A stretch of DNA of 64,000 nucleotides from Propionibacteriaceae bacterium UBA7704 (lineage in GTDB: Bacteria; Actinomycetota; Actinomycetes; Propionibacteriales; Propionibacteriaceae). The stretch covers positions 157,962 to 221,961 of the forward strand of contig DLGC01000004.1 of assembly GCA_002482525.1 (NCBI GenBank), read 5' to 3'. Shown here piece after piece: positions 17,700 to 28,800 of the stretch; position 1 is the stretch's first letter, and the number at the start of each line of letters is the position of its first letter. A model generated the notes under the pieces. It had not been told where the DNA came from and did no database searches. It saw only the letters and a program-made list of their open reading frames with translations. The position numbers and the translations under genes are program-made.

Positions 17700-17912
17700 G
17701 TGGATACCCCTGAGAAGCAGCTCACGCCCAAACAGACCGCCTGGGCTTACCTGATCGCCGGCATTGTCTGCCTGCCGATCAGCTGCTTCTATCTGTACTG
17801 GGACATGTCCGGCGCTCCCGGTGCCTGGTCGGTCGTGTTCGGCTGGGCCGCCGTCGCAATGAGCCTGGTGGCGCTGTGGCGTGGCATCACGGGGCTGCGG
17901 CGCTTGAAGTAG
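17700..17912 (+). CDS. Small two-helix membrane protein
   Basis: 70 residues from GTG 17700. Two hydrophobic helices (about 13-32 and 42-60) are separated by DMSGAPGAW; the C terminus is basic (GITGLRRLK). No family recognised. Its position 11 bases after glycerate kinase suggests co-transcription. The weak start context leaves some doubt. Confidence 0.6.
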   Translation: MDTPEKQLTPKQTAWAYLIAGIVCLPISCFYLYWDMSGAPGAWSVVFGWAAVAMSLVALWRGITGLRRLK

Positions 17913-17960
17913 ACCCGGTCGGGGTGTGCGGCCCGGGCGATTAGGGACGCGTCAACGTGA

Positions 17961-17979
17961 TCCCGGTGAATTGCCGGGA
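17961..17979 (+). terminator. Weak hairpin before the phosphatase operon
   Basis: tcccgg and ccggga flank a seven-base loop. Only a six-bp stem without a T run; it may mark the end of the upstream transcript. Confidence 0.3.
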
Positions 17980-17981
17980 GC

Positions 17982-17995
17982 GGATAGAAATCCCC
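17982..17995 (+). promoter_or_regulatory. GGATAGAA element before the phosphatase/kinase operon
   Basis: ggatagaaatcccc matches 11 of 14 positions of the element at 29067, with the first eight bases identical. It lies 130 bases before the PP2C start and 28 bases before a TATGAG (18024-18029) that may serve as -10 box. Confidence 0.35.
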
Positions 17996-18124
17996 ATCGC
18001 GAGATTGTTGTTCACTGTTCCCCTATGAGGATGGAACAATCGGAGTCTCGTACTCGCGGTGGAAACCCGAAGCGGGTTCAACAGGGAAAGCACACAGGGC
18101 GGCGGAGGTCTCAGGGGTGTTGCA

Positions 18125-18916
18125 GTGATCGGGGTCGCGACAGGGGCGTGCACGGATGTCGGTGCGGTGCGCTCACTCAATGAAGATCGCTCCTACGTGG
18201 GCACGCACCTGTGGGCGGTGGCCGACGGCATGGGCGGGCACGCCGCCGGTGAGGTCGCAAGCGACATCGTGGTGTCGCAACTCCGGGAGCTCGACCGTGA
18301 CCATCTGGAGCAATCGAGCATCGTTGAGGTCCTGATGCAGGCGAATCAGACCGTCCTCGACTACGGCCAGCGACATCCTGAAGCAGCGGGCTTGGGCTCG
18401 ACGGTCACGGGGTTGGCGAGGGTGGACATCGGCGGCGCCGAGCATTGGGCGGTGTTCAATGTGGGCGACTCCCGGGTGTATCGGGAGTATGAGGGTGTCT
18501 TGTCGCGGGCTACTTTGGATCATTCCGAAGTCGAGGAACTCATCCTTCAGGGAATCATCACCGCCGACCAGGCTCGGCATCACAGCGCGCGCAGCGTGGT
18601 GACCCGGTCCATCGGGACGCTACCGGCACCGCAGGTCGATGTGTGGGTACTGCCGCAGACCCCCGGAGAGCGCTTTGTGATCTGTTCGGACGGCCTGACC
18701 AACGAACTCACCGACGATGAGATTGCACAGATTCTGAACCGCTATGACGATCCTGAGCTTGCCGCCAAAGAGCTGGTGGACCGCGCCTGGCAAGCCGGCG
18801 GACATGACAACATCTCGGTGGTGGTCGTCGCCGTCGCCGACGATGATGACCGGACCGACGTGGACGAGATCACGAATCCGCGATCCAGTCTTGCCGCCGG
18901 GGGGAGTCAGGGATGA
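18125..18916 (+). CDS. PP2C-family Ser/Thr protein phosphatase
   Basis: 263 residues from the GTG at 18125, which sits right at the PP2C fold and has an aggggt ribosome binding site; a GTG at 18059 would add 22 low-complexity residues. All metal-site motifs are present: LNEDRSYVG, VADGMGGHAAGE, NVGDSRVY, ICSDGLTNE and GGHDN. Unlike mycobacterial PstP it has no membrane helix, so it is cytosolic. It overlaps the next gene by ATGA and heads a tightly coupled phosphatase-FHA-kinase-regulator operon. It is expected to oppose the kinase at 20514. Positional counterpart of prpC in the bifidobacterial PFNA cluster. Confidence 0.93.
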   Translation: MIGVATGACTDVGAVRSLNEDRSYVGTHLWAVADGMGGHAAGEVASDIVVSQLRELDRDHLEQSSIVEVLMQANQTVLDYGQRHPEAAGLGSTVTGLARVDIGGAEHWAVFNVGDSRVYREYEGVLSRATLDHSEVEELILQGIITADQARHHSARSVVTRSIGTLPAPQVDVWVLPQTPGERFVICSDGLTNELTDDEIAQILNRYDDPELAAKELVDRAWQAGGHDNISVVVVAVADDDDRTDVDEITNPRSSLAAGGSQG

Positions 18917-20517
18917 CCGAGCACCTGGTCCGGTACCAACCCGGCGATGCGGTCGCCGTGGTGAACGAGCGAACTGCGGTCCTGCTGGACCTGCCTGCGA
19001 CTGACCCGCTGGTGAACCGCATCGTGGAGCTGGTCACCGACGGTGCTGGTATCGAAGATGTGCTCGATGCGATGGTCTCCACCGGTTTGAAATCGCTGGC
19101 CAGTTTCGGGGCATTCCAAGTCACTCCGGCCGGTGTCCGGATGGTGGTGCGGGGACGGGTGAGCGGTAGCGTCGGGGCCCTCGCCGGGCTGCACGCCGAG
19201 CACACCATGTGGCACGACACCTGGCAGCCTGGCGAAACGGCGGCGGCCCTGCACCTGGCGGGATCCGCCGACGGCCACGAACTCGTCATCGACCGGGGCG
19301 CGGTGCTGGCCGGTGCGGTCTACTGCGGGGCACCTCAGGCCACCGAGCCGGCGATAGCGCCAGCAGCGGCGACGCCGATACCCACGCTCGCCTCCGAAGC
19401 GGAACATCCTGGTTCGACTCCCGCACCGGTCGTGGCTGCAGCGGCCGCGGCGAAGCCTGCGCCGGTCGACCCTGCGCCGGTCGACCCCGTCGCCGCCGAT
19501 CCCGTACCGGTCGCCGAAGCCGACGTCGATGCGGCAGCCCTGGCTGAAGAACCGATCGACGGTGACGCCTTCGCTCACCTGTTCGGTGCCACCCAGCTGC
19601 CACCGAAAGCCGGAGCCGAGCCGGCGGCCGCAGCCGACCCGCAGTCCGCTGACGGTACGCCCGGCGACGACGGCACCGTGCTCGATCCCAGCGCGACGAT
19701 GGACTCACCACTGACCATCTCGACTGAACAGCTTCCCACCGAGCCGGGCCCGTCGCCGGAGCCGAAACCCGCCACGCTGATCACCGGCATGCCGTGGGCC
19801 GTTGAGCTGCCGCCGACCGAGCCGGAGCCGCACCCCGTTCGCCAGCAAGCCTCACCCGCTTCGGCACCCGTCCCTACGCCGGCCGTGTCCGCACCCGTCC
19901 CTGCGCCGGCCCCGCCGGCACCACTGCCCACCTCGGCGAGCCCGCAGCCGGTTCCCGGCCCGATCGCACCGCCGCCACCGGCCACCGGCGAACCGGTCAC
20001 CGAGTCCGGCAGCGACCGGACGGTGAATCGTTCGGCGCTGATGGGACTGCCGCCGGTGGTGATGGTGGTCGCAGCCCGGTGCGCCGATGGCCATCTCAGC
20101 CCTGCCTACGCCGGGAGTTGTCGAGTGTGCGGCGGCACCATTCCGCAACAGCAGCCCGTCGAGATTCCCCGGCCAGTGCTGGGTCAACTGCGGTTGTCCA
20201 CCGGGGGTGTGGTGAGCCTGGATCGAGCGGCGATTCTGGGTCGCAACCCGCGGATCCCGACCGGCTACGCCGGCGAACAGCCGAATCTGGTGCGGCTATC
20301 CGATCCCGACAAGGACGTATCGGGCCAGCATTTGGAGGTGAGCCTCGACTACTGGAACGTGATGGTGTGCGATCTGGGCTCTACCAATGGCACTGAAGTG
20401 ATCCTTCCCGGAGCCATGCCGGTGGTATTGCGACCCAATGATCCGGTGATCATCGAGCCGGGGACCCGTGTCGTGCTGGCCGGGAGCATCAGCTTCGTGT
20501 TCGAGGTGATGCCTTGA
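18913..20517 (+). CDS. FHA-domain protein with zinc-ribbon-like segment and Pro/Ala linker
   Basis: 534 residues. Residues 1-140 are a folded region of unknown type with a VSTGLKSLASFGAFQV stretch. Residues about 150-380 are Pro/Ala/Glu-rich and probably disordered. A Cys/His cluster (CADGHLSPAYAGSCRVCGG, about 387-408) looks like the zinc ribbon often found before actinobacterial FHA domains. The C-terminal FHA domain (about 425-534) has the phosphothreonine-binding signature GR (ILGRNP), SxxH (VSGQHLEV) and NG (GSTNGT). It should bind phospho-Thr proteins made by the adjacent kinase. ATGA overlap with PP2C and TTGA overlap with the kinase gene. Confidence 0.9.
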   Translation: MTEHLVRYQPGDAVAVVNERTAVLLDLPATDPLVNRIVELVTDGAGIEDVLDAMVSTGLKSLASFGAFQVTPAGVRMVVRGRVSGSVGALAGLHAEHTMWHDTWQPGETAAALHLAGSADGHELVIDRGAVLAGAVYCGAPQATEPAIAPAAATPIPTLASEAEHPGSTPAPVVAAAAAAKPAPVDPAPVDPVAADPVPVAEADVDAAALAEEPIDGDAFAHLFGATQLPPKAGAEPAAAADPQSADGTPGDDGTVLDPSATMDSPLTISTEQLPTEPGPSPEPKPATLITGMPWAVELPPTEPEPHPVRQQASPASAPVPTPAVSAPVPAPAPPAPLPTSASPQPVPGPIAPPPPATGEPVTESGSDRTVNRSALMGLPPVVMVVAARCADGHLSPAYAGSCRVCGGTIPQQQPVEIPRPVLGQLRLSTGGVVSLDRAAILGRNPRIPTGYAGEQPNLVRLSDPDKDVSGQHLEVSLDYWNVMVCDLGSTNGTEVILPGAMPVVLRPNDPVIIEPGTRVVLAGSISFVFEVMP

Positions 20518-22043
20518 CCAAATCCGACATTCCACCAGACATCGTGGGGCTGTCCTTCATCCGCAAGCTCGGACGCGGCGGCTATGCCGATGTCTTCCTC
20601 TACGACCAGGCCACTCCGCAGCGCAAAGTCGCGGTGAAGGTGCTGCGGGAGACCGGACTGTCGGCGGCGACTATTGACCGCTTCACCGCGGAGGCCAACG
20701 CCATGGCCCGGCTGGAACACCCCTACATCGTTCCGGTCTACACGACCGGAACCACCGTGGATCATCGGCCCTACCTGGCCATGATGTACTACCCGCGTCC
20801 CAGTCTCGCTGAACGGGCGCGGGCCGAACGGTTCTCCGTCGCAGAGACGCTCAAGCTGGGTATTCAGCTGGGTGCTGCGGTCGAGACCGCCCATCGGGCC
20901 GGACTGCTGCACCGCGACATCAAACCGGCCAATGTGCTCACCGATGCCTACGGACGGCCCGGGCTGACCGACTTCGGAATCGCCGGCCAATTGGCCGCCG
21001 GCGACGAGGACGATGTCGGGGTGTCGGTGCCCTGGTCGCCGCCCGAAACCCTGTACGCCACCGCACCGGCCAGCGTCCGATCCGATGTGTATTCGCTGGC
21101 CGCCACGCTGTGGCACCTGCTGGTGGGCCGCTCACCGTTCGAGGTGCCGGGCGGCGAGAACACCCCGTTCGCCCTGATGCGTCGAATCCGCGATGTGCCC
21201 GCACCGTCCACCGGGCGAGCTGATGTTCCGGCCTCCCTGGATCGGCTCCTTCGCGCGGCCATGGGCAAGGACGCCGCAGTACGGCCGAGCAGTGCCTTCG
21301 AATTCGTCGGCGCACTGCAGGCCATCGAGCAGGAGATGCGGCTACCGCGCACACCCTTGGAGCTGGCCTCGGCCGAACACCACAGCAATCAGGCGCGCGC
21401 CTATGACGGTGGCGACCGCACCCAGGTGCGCGCACCGCAGCGGATCAGTCCCGACAGCGCGCTACCGCCGGTCATCCCGGCATCGAGCGCAGCCTCGGAG
21501 GCGGATCCGGCCGCGCAGGAGACGCGGCGCTCCCATCGCCCAGTGGCGCCGATCGCGGCCTATGACGAGCACGTTATTGGGGAGACGGTGCTCCGTGGCG
21601 CGCCGGATTCGTCGGAGGTCCCTGCAGTTCCTCCTGCCCCCCGGACTCGCTCGATTCTGGTCGTGGCGGTCGGCCTCGCGGTGGTGGGTGTCCTCGTCGG
21701 TATTGGCTGGGTCGTGGTGACACAGCCGCAGCCGCAGCGACCTGACCCGACCGCGTCCGTGACGGCCCCGCCGCCGGACGTCGACCAACCGATGCCGCCA
21801 CCGGGCACCCCGATGGTGAAGTGCACCCGGAAGAGCACCCTCGTGCGGTGCTCTTGGACGTACTCCAATGCGTTGCCTGATGACCAGTTCGAGTGGCGCC
21901 CCGCCGGGAGCAACCAACGGATTCCCACCAAGAAGGCCTCGGTGAGTTTCACCAGCCACAGCCCCGCGTGCATCGAGGTGAGAGTGATCCGCAAGGACGG
22001 CTCATATGTCGCCAATGATTGGACGAAAGGATGCTCGAAATGA
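20514..22043 (+). CDS. Transmembrane Ser/Thr protein kinase (PFNA-type)
   Basis: 509 residues, TTG start overlapping the previous stop. Kinase domain about 10-270: glycine loop GRGGYAD, Lys in VAVKVL, HRDIKPANVL catalytic loop, DFG in LTDFGIA, and SPPE in place of APE. The activation segment is short and acidic (GQLAAGDEDDVGVSVPWSPPE) and lacks the Thr pair used by PknB-type kinases. A linker follows, then one membrane helix (about 377-400) and a roughly 105-residue outer domain with four cysteines (CTRKSTLVRCSWTY...ACIEVRV...GCSK) that looks like a beta-sandwich. There are no PASTA repeats, so peptidoglycan sensing of the PknB type is not indicated. Counterpart of pkb2 in bifidobacteria. Confidence 0.93.
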   Translation: MTKSDIPPDIVGLSFIRKLGRGGYADVFLYDQATPQRKVAVKVLRETGLSAATIDRFTAEANAMARLEHPYIVPVYTTGTTVDHRPYLAMMYYPRPSLAERARAERFSVAETLKLGIQLGAAVETAHRAGLLHRDIKPANVLTDAYGRPGLTDFGIAGQLAAGDEDDVGVSVPWSPPETLYATAPASVRSDVYSLAATLWHLLVGRSPFEVPGGENTPFALMRRIRDVPAPSTGRADVPASLDRLLRAAMGKDAAVRPSSAFEFVGALQAIEQEMRLPRTPLELASAEHHSNQARAYDGGDRTQVRAPQRISPDSALPPVIPASSAASEADPAAQETRRSHRPVAPIAAYDEHVIGETVLRGAPDSSEVPAVPPAPRTRSILVVAVGLAVVGVLVGIGWVVVTQPQPQRPDPTASVTAPPPDVDQPMPPPGTPMVKCTRKSTLVRCSWTYSNALPDDQFEWRPAGSNQRIPTKKASVSFTSHSPACIEVRVIRKDGSYVANDWTKGCSK

Positions 22044-22738
22044 TTCCAGCGCTCACCGTCGATTACTGCGGCGAGGAGTACCTGCCTGACCCGGCGCAGC
22101 GCTTCACGATCGGCCGTGAAGGCGATCTGATGCTGGACGATGACAATCCCTTCCTGCACCGGCTCTTCCTGGTGATCTATCAGCAGTCGGAGCTGTGGTG
22201 GCTGGAGAATGTCGGCTCGCAGCTGTCGGCAACCGTCGCCGACGGCAGTGGCACCTTCCAGGCGTGGCTGGCACCGGGCGCCCGGCTGCCGCTGGTCTTT
22301 CCCTCCACCGTCATCTGGTTCACCGCCGGACCAACCACCTACGAATTCGACCTCCATGTCAGTGAAGTGCCCTTCGAACGGGTACCCATCACCGAAAGCA
22401 GCGATGGTCAGGTGACGCTGGGCCCGGTGACCCTCACCGGCGAGCAGAAGCTGCTGCTGGTCGCTTTGTGCGAGGATCTGCTCAGCCGTCGCAAGGTCGG
22501 CGCCGGGGCGGTGCCCCAGTCGGGCCAAGTGTCCAAGCGACTGGAATGGTCGGTCACGAAGTTCAATCGCAAGCTGGACCTGATCTGCGAGAAATTCACC
22601 GAAGCCGGGGTCCAAGGACTCCGCGGCGGAGTGGCCGGGGCAGCGTCCAGCCGCAAGGCCCGCCTGATCGAGTACGCGATGGCGGCCCGCATCGTGACCG
22701 TCGACGATCTGGAGTTATTGCCACCGCGACGGCGCTGA
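22040..22738 (+). CDS. FHA-like / winged-helix regulatory protein
   Basis: 232 residues from the ATG at 22040 (ATGA overlap with the kinase stop, gaaagg ribosome binding site); ATG 22031 and TTG 22019 are alternatives. Residues 1-115 resemble a degenerate FHA fold: GR is kept in FTIGREGDL and a His in NPFLHRL, but the NG motif is missing. Residues about 120-232 (LTGEQKLLLVALCEDLLSRR and on) look like a winged-helix module, possibly DNA-binding. It could link kinase activity to transcription of the downstream surface genes; this is inference. It is the last of four overlapping genes and lies 99 bases before the first FN3 gene. Confidence 0.7.
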   Translation: MIPALTVDYCGEEYLPDPAQRFTIGREGDLMLDDDNPFLHRLFLVIYQQSELWWLENVGSQLSATVADGSGTFQAWLAPGARLPLVFPSTVIWFTAGPTTYEFDLHVSEVPFERVPITESSDGQVTLGPVTLTGEQKLLLVALCEDLLSRRKVGAGAVPQSGQVSKRLEWSVTKFNRKLDLICEKFTEAGVQGLRGGVAGAASSRKARLIEYAMAARIVTVDDLELLPPRRR

Positions 22739-22837
22739 CAAACAGTGCGGGTACCGCAACCACCACCCCGGGTTCGGTGCCTACCAGGCAGAAACGCGTT
22801 CGGGGCCGGGAGTAGCGACAGTCCGGAGGTTTCGGGA

Positions 22838-25800
22838 GTGGTCAACAAACTGGCGCGGCGGGCCGAACGTTGGTTCCTGCCCGGCGTTGCCGCGGTCGCG
22901 GTCATCGCGCTCGTGGTCACTGCGGCGGTGTCTCACGGCTTCCCGGTTCGCGAACTGGATCTCAATGACACCGGCATCTGGATCTCCAACGATGCTGACG
23001 GCGAACTGGGCCGGATCAACAAGGCGGTGAGCGCCCTGGATGCCCGGTTGGGTCCACCGGGTGCCCGTGCTGCGAGCTATCAACTCGACATCGTGCAAGA
23101 CGGCAACTTCGTGCTGGGGTGGCATCAATCCAACGCCACCGCTTTCCAGATCGAGACTGCGTTGGCAAAACCGGCCGGTAACACCGAGGTTGCCGTCGAT
23201 TCGACCGGTTCGCTGATGGCAGGTGGCGGCACCGTGGCGAAGGTTGATCATGCCGGTCGGTTGTGGGCTACTCGCTATGACCCGCTGACTGGCGACGTGA
23301 ATCTGGGTGCGCTGGACTCAGCAGCCAAGCCACTGGCCGAATTGGGGCTTCCCGATGATGCGGCGGCAGGCTCGGTCGCGCTGACTGTGACGCAGAGTGG
23401 CACTGTCGAGGTCGTCGGGGCCAACCAGCGTCGAATCACACTGCGCCCCGACGGCGTGGCCTTTGCCGACCCGGTGCTCAGCGACGCGCCGCAGGTGAAC
23501 AAGGCGGCCCTCACTACAGTCGGCGATCAATTGGTGATGCTTGATACCGACACCGGCCAGCTGGTATTGCCCAATGGGAAGGTCGTCACGCTGCCCGTCG
23601 ACCAATCGCCACGCCTGCAGCAGCCCGGACCGGCGGCTGATTGGGTACTGGTCGCGACCCGCTCTTCGCTGCTGCGCGTGGGGTTGAGCGACGGCTTGGC
23701 GAATCCGGTGGACACCGGTGGAAATGGCGAACCGGCTGCTCCGGTGCGGCTGGCCGGATGCGACTTCGCTGCCTGGTCCGGTGTCGGTCGGGTGTCGCGC
23801 GCCTGCGACAACACTGGCCTCGAAGTTCAGCAAGTGGATCGAAGCGGCGGCCTGATCCGCCCGGTGTTTCGGGTGAATCACTCGCTGATCCTGCTCAATG
23901 ATCAGGCCAACGGCCGGGCTTGGGATCTCGATACTCAGCGCAGCGTCGACAACTGGCCCGACCTTCGCCCGCAGGCGAACCAGCATCAGGAGACCAAGCA
24001 GACGACCCGCAGTGCCGACGCCAAGCCGCGTGCAGTCGATGACGATCTGAAGGCCCGGCCTGATCGCACCACCGTGCTGCACCTGTTGGACAACGACCTG
24101 GACTCGGTGGGTGGAGTCCTGGCGATCACCTCGCTCGACACCAAGGCGCTGCCGAAGGGGGCCGGCGCGCACATCTCGCCCGACGGCCAGACCGTGCTGT
24201 TCTCGCTGCCCAGTGGCGCCGCCCGGGCCCGGTTCACCTATGTGGTCTCCAACGGCACTGCCAGTGATGAAGGTGCTGTCGTGGTGAGTAATGCCGGCAG
24301 TCAGGAATCAGCCCCGCACCTGCGTCCCCACTTTCAGCCGATCCGCTATGCCGCTGCGTCTTTCGCCACCTTGGCTATCCCGGTGTCGACCGATTGGCGC
24401 GACGACGAGGGCGATCCTGTGACCGTCCTCAGCGCCAGTGCCGAAGATGGTTCTGCCATTCCGGTGACCAGTGATGGCGTGATCAACTTCACCGCCGACG
24501 CCGAGCCTGTTGAGACCACCCGGCGGATCAGCTATCAGGTGACCGACGGCTCAGCCGGGATGACCGCCAACGCGACGGTGAATGTGAGGGTGCTGGCTGC
24601 GCGCAAGTCGGTCACGACGGTCCCTGCGGTGGCCCAACCGGACATCGCTCGCGGCGAGGTGGGTAAGCCGATATCGATCATGCCGCTGGCCAATGACATC
24701 CCCGGCGCTGATCCGCGGGATTTGTCGGCCCGGCTGACGCTCAACGCAGAGGTGTCGGGCAAAGCCAACATTTCGGTGAGCACCGACATTCGCAGTGGCC
24801 AGGTACTCGCCGTGGCCCAACGTGCAGGCTCCTACTTCCTGACCTACTCGGTTGCCTTCGGCAATGCGCCGGTGGCGAGCGGACGCATCCGGGTAGATGC
24901 GGCGGCGGCCGCAGACGCCGACCGTCCGGTGGCCATGCCCGACCAGGTGGCCGTCCGCGGTCAGACGCCGGTGCTGGTCGATGTCTTGGCCAATGACTAC
25001 GACCCGGCGGGCGGCCTGCTCACTGTGCAGGCAGCTGATCCAGCGCAGCCGACCCAGGTGGCGGCTCAGGTCGTGGCGGGTCGTTGGCTGCGCATTCTGC
25101 CGACGGACACCCTTTCGCCGAACCCGCAGGCTGTGCACTACACGATCTCGAACGGCAGCAAGGAGGCATCCGGCGACGTCCTGCTCACCCAGCTGCCGGC
25201 TGTGAAACAGGATGCGGTGCTCGCCCGCAACGACAACGCCGTGGTACGAGTCGGGGATTCGGTGCTGATCCCGGTCTTGGCCAACGACAGTTCCCTATCA
25301 GGCCAAGCCCTGTCGTTGACGACAGACGGCTTGGGTGCCGCCCGCGACGGCGAACTGCCGGTCGCTGATCCGTCCCGCAGCGCCACCGAGGATCAAGGCG
25401 ACGTTGGCAAGGCCTATGTCTGGGGTGGCCAGGTGCGTTACGTCGCCCCGGCCACCGCCACGGGAACCCGGCAGGTGATGATCTCCTACACCGCGCAGAC
25501 CAGTTCAGGGGATACCGCCCAGAGCCAGGTGATGGTGACCGTCAAACCCGAGCCGAGCGCCGACGAACCCGACCAGCCACCCAATGCCGGAAGTGTCGAG
25601 GCCCGAGTGGTGGCCGGCTCGCGGGTCAAGATTCCGATCCCGACCTCTGGACAGGATCCCGATGGCGACACGGTCACCGTGGTGGGCATCGCGGCGGCCC
25701 CGAAACTGGGCCGAGTCGTGGCCACCGATCCCAAGAGCATCACCTACGAGGCCTACCCGGCCGATGGCCTGGTCGGCACCGACAGCTTCAGCTATCTGGT

Positions 25801-28800
25801 GACCGACCGCTATGGCCGTACTGGCTCCGGCAGCATCCGGGTGGCCGTCTGCGGTCCAGGCCAGACCCAGCCACCGGTGGCCATCGACGATGTGATCACC
25901 GCGGCGCCCGGCGCCCAAGTCGAAGCGCATGTGCTGGCCAACGATATGGTCGCCGTCGACGATCAGGTCTCGATCACCGACCTGGCCAAGCTCAACCAGC
26001 CCCTGCCGAACTGGGCGTCCTTGGACGGCTCCACCGGCCCGATCTCTGCCGAGGCGCCCGGAGCTTTCGATCAGCCGCGGGTAATCAACTACTCATTGGT
26101 CGGCAATGGTGGCACCGGGCCGGTGGCCTCGCTGAAGATCCTCGCCAAGGAGGGATTCAACAATCCCCCCATCGTGGTGGACCAAACGGCGACCATCTCC
26201 GGTGAGCTGGCCACGGCGCATCTGCTCGATCGAGCTTGGGACGTTGACGGGCCGGTGGCGGCGCTGACTCCCGAAGTGCTGACCTCCATCGAAGGTCTCA
26301 CGGTGGTCGGTGATGAAGTCACTGTTCCGGTACTCGACCATCCCCAGGCCATTCCCTTCCAAGTCACCGACGCCGGTGGTGCGGTGAGTGCGGCGGTGCT
26401 CTATGTCCCCACCGGAGTCGCTGGCGCACCGCGATTGCGCGGTGGCGGTCGAATCGAGCTGCCCAGCGACGCGTCGCGAACTTTCGCCGTCTCCGACTTC
26501 GTAGAATCCCCGCGCACCCAGATCGTGCGCATCACCGGTGCCCGGATCGAATCGTCGCCGCTGGAGTATCTCGCCGCCGAGATCGTGGACGCCACGCACT
26601 TCACGCTCACCTCCTCCGGTGGCTATGTCGGTCCGGGATCGGTGAGTGTGGAGGTGATGGATGCCGAATCGCAGACCGATGACGGCGTTCTCACCGCCCT
26701 GGTCTCGATCCCGGTTCAGGTTGGTGACCCCACTCCCGTGCTGCGGTGTCCGAGCACTCCCCAAGAAGTGGTGCAAGGCGGTGAGATCAAGAATCTGGAC
26801 ATCGCATCGCTGTGCCACGTGTGGCTTCCCGATCCGAACGGCGCCGCCGCGGTGACGTTCGACGCGCAATGGAAGGAGCCCATCGACGCGGTGACGGCGT
26901 CCAGTGATGGTGCTCGGGTTCAGGTGCAGGCTTCGGGGGCTGCCACCGGGGGGAGCCAGGGAAGTCTGACAATCACCGTGCCGGGGACGAGCGCGAAACC
27001 GGCCACCCTCACAGTGGTGGTCACCGCAGCACCCCCGCCACAACTGCGCTCCATCAGGCTGACCGACATCAAGGCCGGAACGCCGGTGCCGATCTTCATC
27101 GCGTTGGACTCCCCCCTGCTGGATGCCCGAACGAAAGTGCTGCTGGTCGAGCAGACCTCCGGCGGCGCGGCCACCGCGACCCACGACGACACCTCGGTGG
27201 TCATCACTCCCGACCCGCAGACGTTCGGGGAGGTGACTTATCGCGTCCGCGCGACCGACGTGGCGTCCGACCCGAACCGTAAGGATCGGTGGGTGGAGGC
27301 AACCGTCACCGTGGTGGTGTACGCCCCTCCCGATGCGCCCGGTCGCCCCCAGGGCGGGCCTGACGTGCAAAGCCACGCCGCCACGATCTCCTGGCAGCCG
27401 GGCAATGCGAACGGTGCACCCATCGACGACTACGAGGTTCGGATCAAGAGCGGTCCGGGCAGCGGTCGTGTCACCAGTTGCCGTTCCACCCCCTGCCAGA
27501 TCCGTGGCCTAAGCAATGGTGATGCGGTCACCCTCGAGGTGCGCGCCCACAACAAGGCGGATTGGTCGCCGTGGAGCAGGCCGTCGGCCCCGATCACCCC
27601 CGATATTGCGCCCGGCTCGCCTGCCTGGGTGAAGATCGCCGACCCTCAGGATTCGTCGGTGCTGGTGTCGTGGGGGCCGATTTTCAACGACGGATCGCCG
27701 CTGACAGTCATCCACGTCATGGTGGACGGCGTTGACCATAAGGTCGCGGCGAGTGCGACCAGCCTGAGAGTGACGACGCCGTCGAACAACCAGCGCTACA
27801 CCTTCTCGGTCGCGGGGGAGAACTCCTACGACATCGGCCCGGCGGTCGCACGGCAGGGGCAGTCCTCGGGCAGGCCCACGGGGTTGACCGTGGCCACCCC
27901 GCGTCCGCAGAGCTCGGTCGGGTCCACGACCCGCGTTGCTGTGTCGTGGACACTCGCTTCTGCCGAAGGACCTGCGCCGGTCACCTACAGCGTGGTTCGC
28001 AGTGATGGCAAGAACATCTGCAGCGGTGCCACGGCGATGAGTTGCATCGACGACAAGGTGGTCTTCGATGGAAGTCGCTACAACTATCGCGTGACCGCCA
28101 CCAATGCCACCGGCGGCAGTACCCATTCCGCGAGCGCGTCGTCGCCGCAATGGACGGCCACCGGCACGCCCGACGATTGGGAATCGTGGAAGGCCACCCC
28201 AACCGGTGCCGATGGCAAGATCTCGCTGGAGTACACCGTCCCGGCGTCGCGCGGTGCCAGTTCTACGGTGAGCCTGTTGAAGGACGGCGCACCGTTCCGG
28301 TCGTTGCCGGCTGCAACGCCCAGCGGTGGCGGGGTGAACACCACCCTGACTGGACTGACCAACGGCGACTCCTATTCCTTGTCGTTGCGGGTGTGCAATG
28401 AGGCGGACAACTGCACGACGTCGGCTGCGCATACCGTGACGCCCTACGGGCCGTTGAGAAAGCCGACCTTCACCGCAGACGTCACCGGCGACGTTCTCAC
28501 CGTGGACGCGTCAGGCAGCGGCAACGGTGCCAATGCCAAGCTTCGGGTGACGGCGGGCGGACAGAGTTGCGAAACCGGTTCGAGCGCAGGATCCCTCTCC
28601 AAGCGTTGCTCCTGGTCGATCGGGTGGAGCACGACGGTGACTGTGGTGGTGACGGTGATCGAAACGAGTTCCTATGGTCGCGCCAACGCCCAAGACAGTC
28701 GTGATGCGAGCTCCGGCGCCAAGCCGATCCCGCCGCCAGAGGTGATCGTCACCCAGGGTGCTCAGGCGAGCATCTCGAACAGCACCTACCAATGCACGTC

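Noticed and set aside
20514..22043. Kinase outer region considered as PASTA repeats
   Set aside because: Only one roughly 105-residue Cys-containing domain; no PASTA signature.
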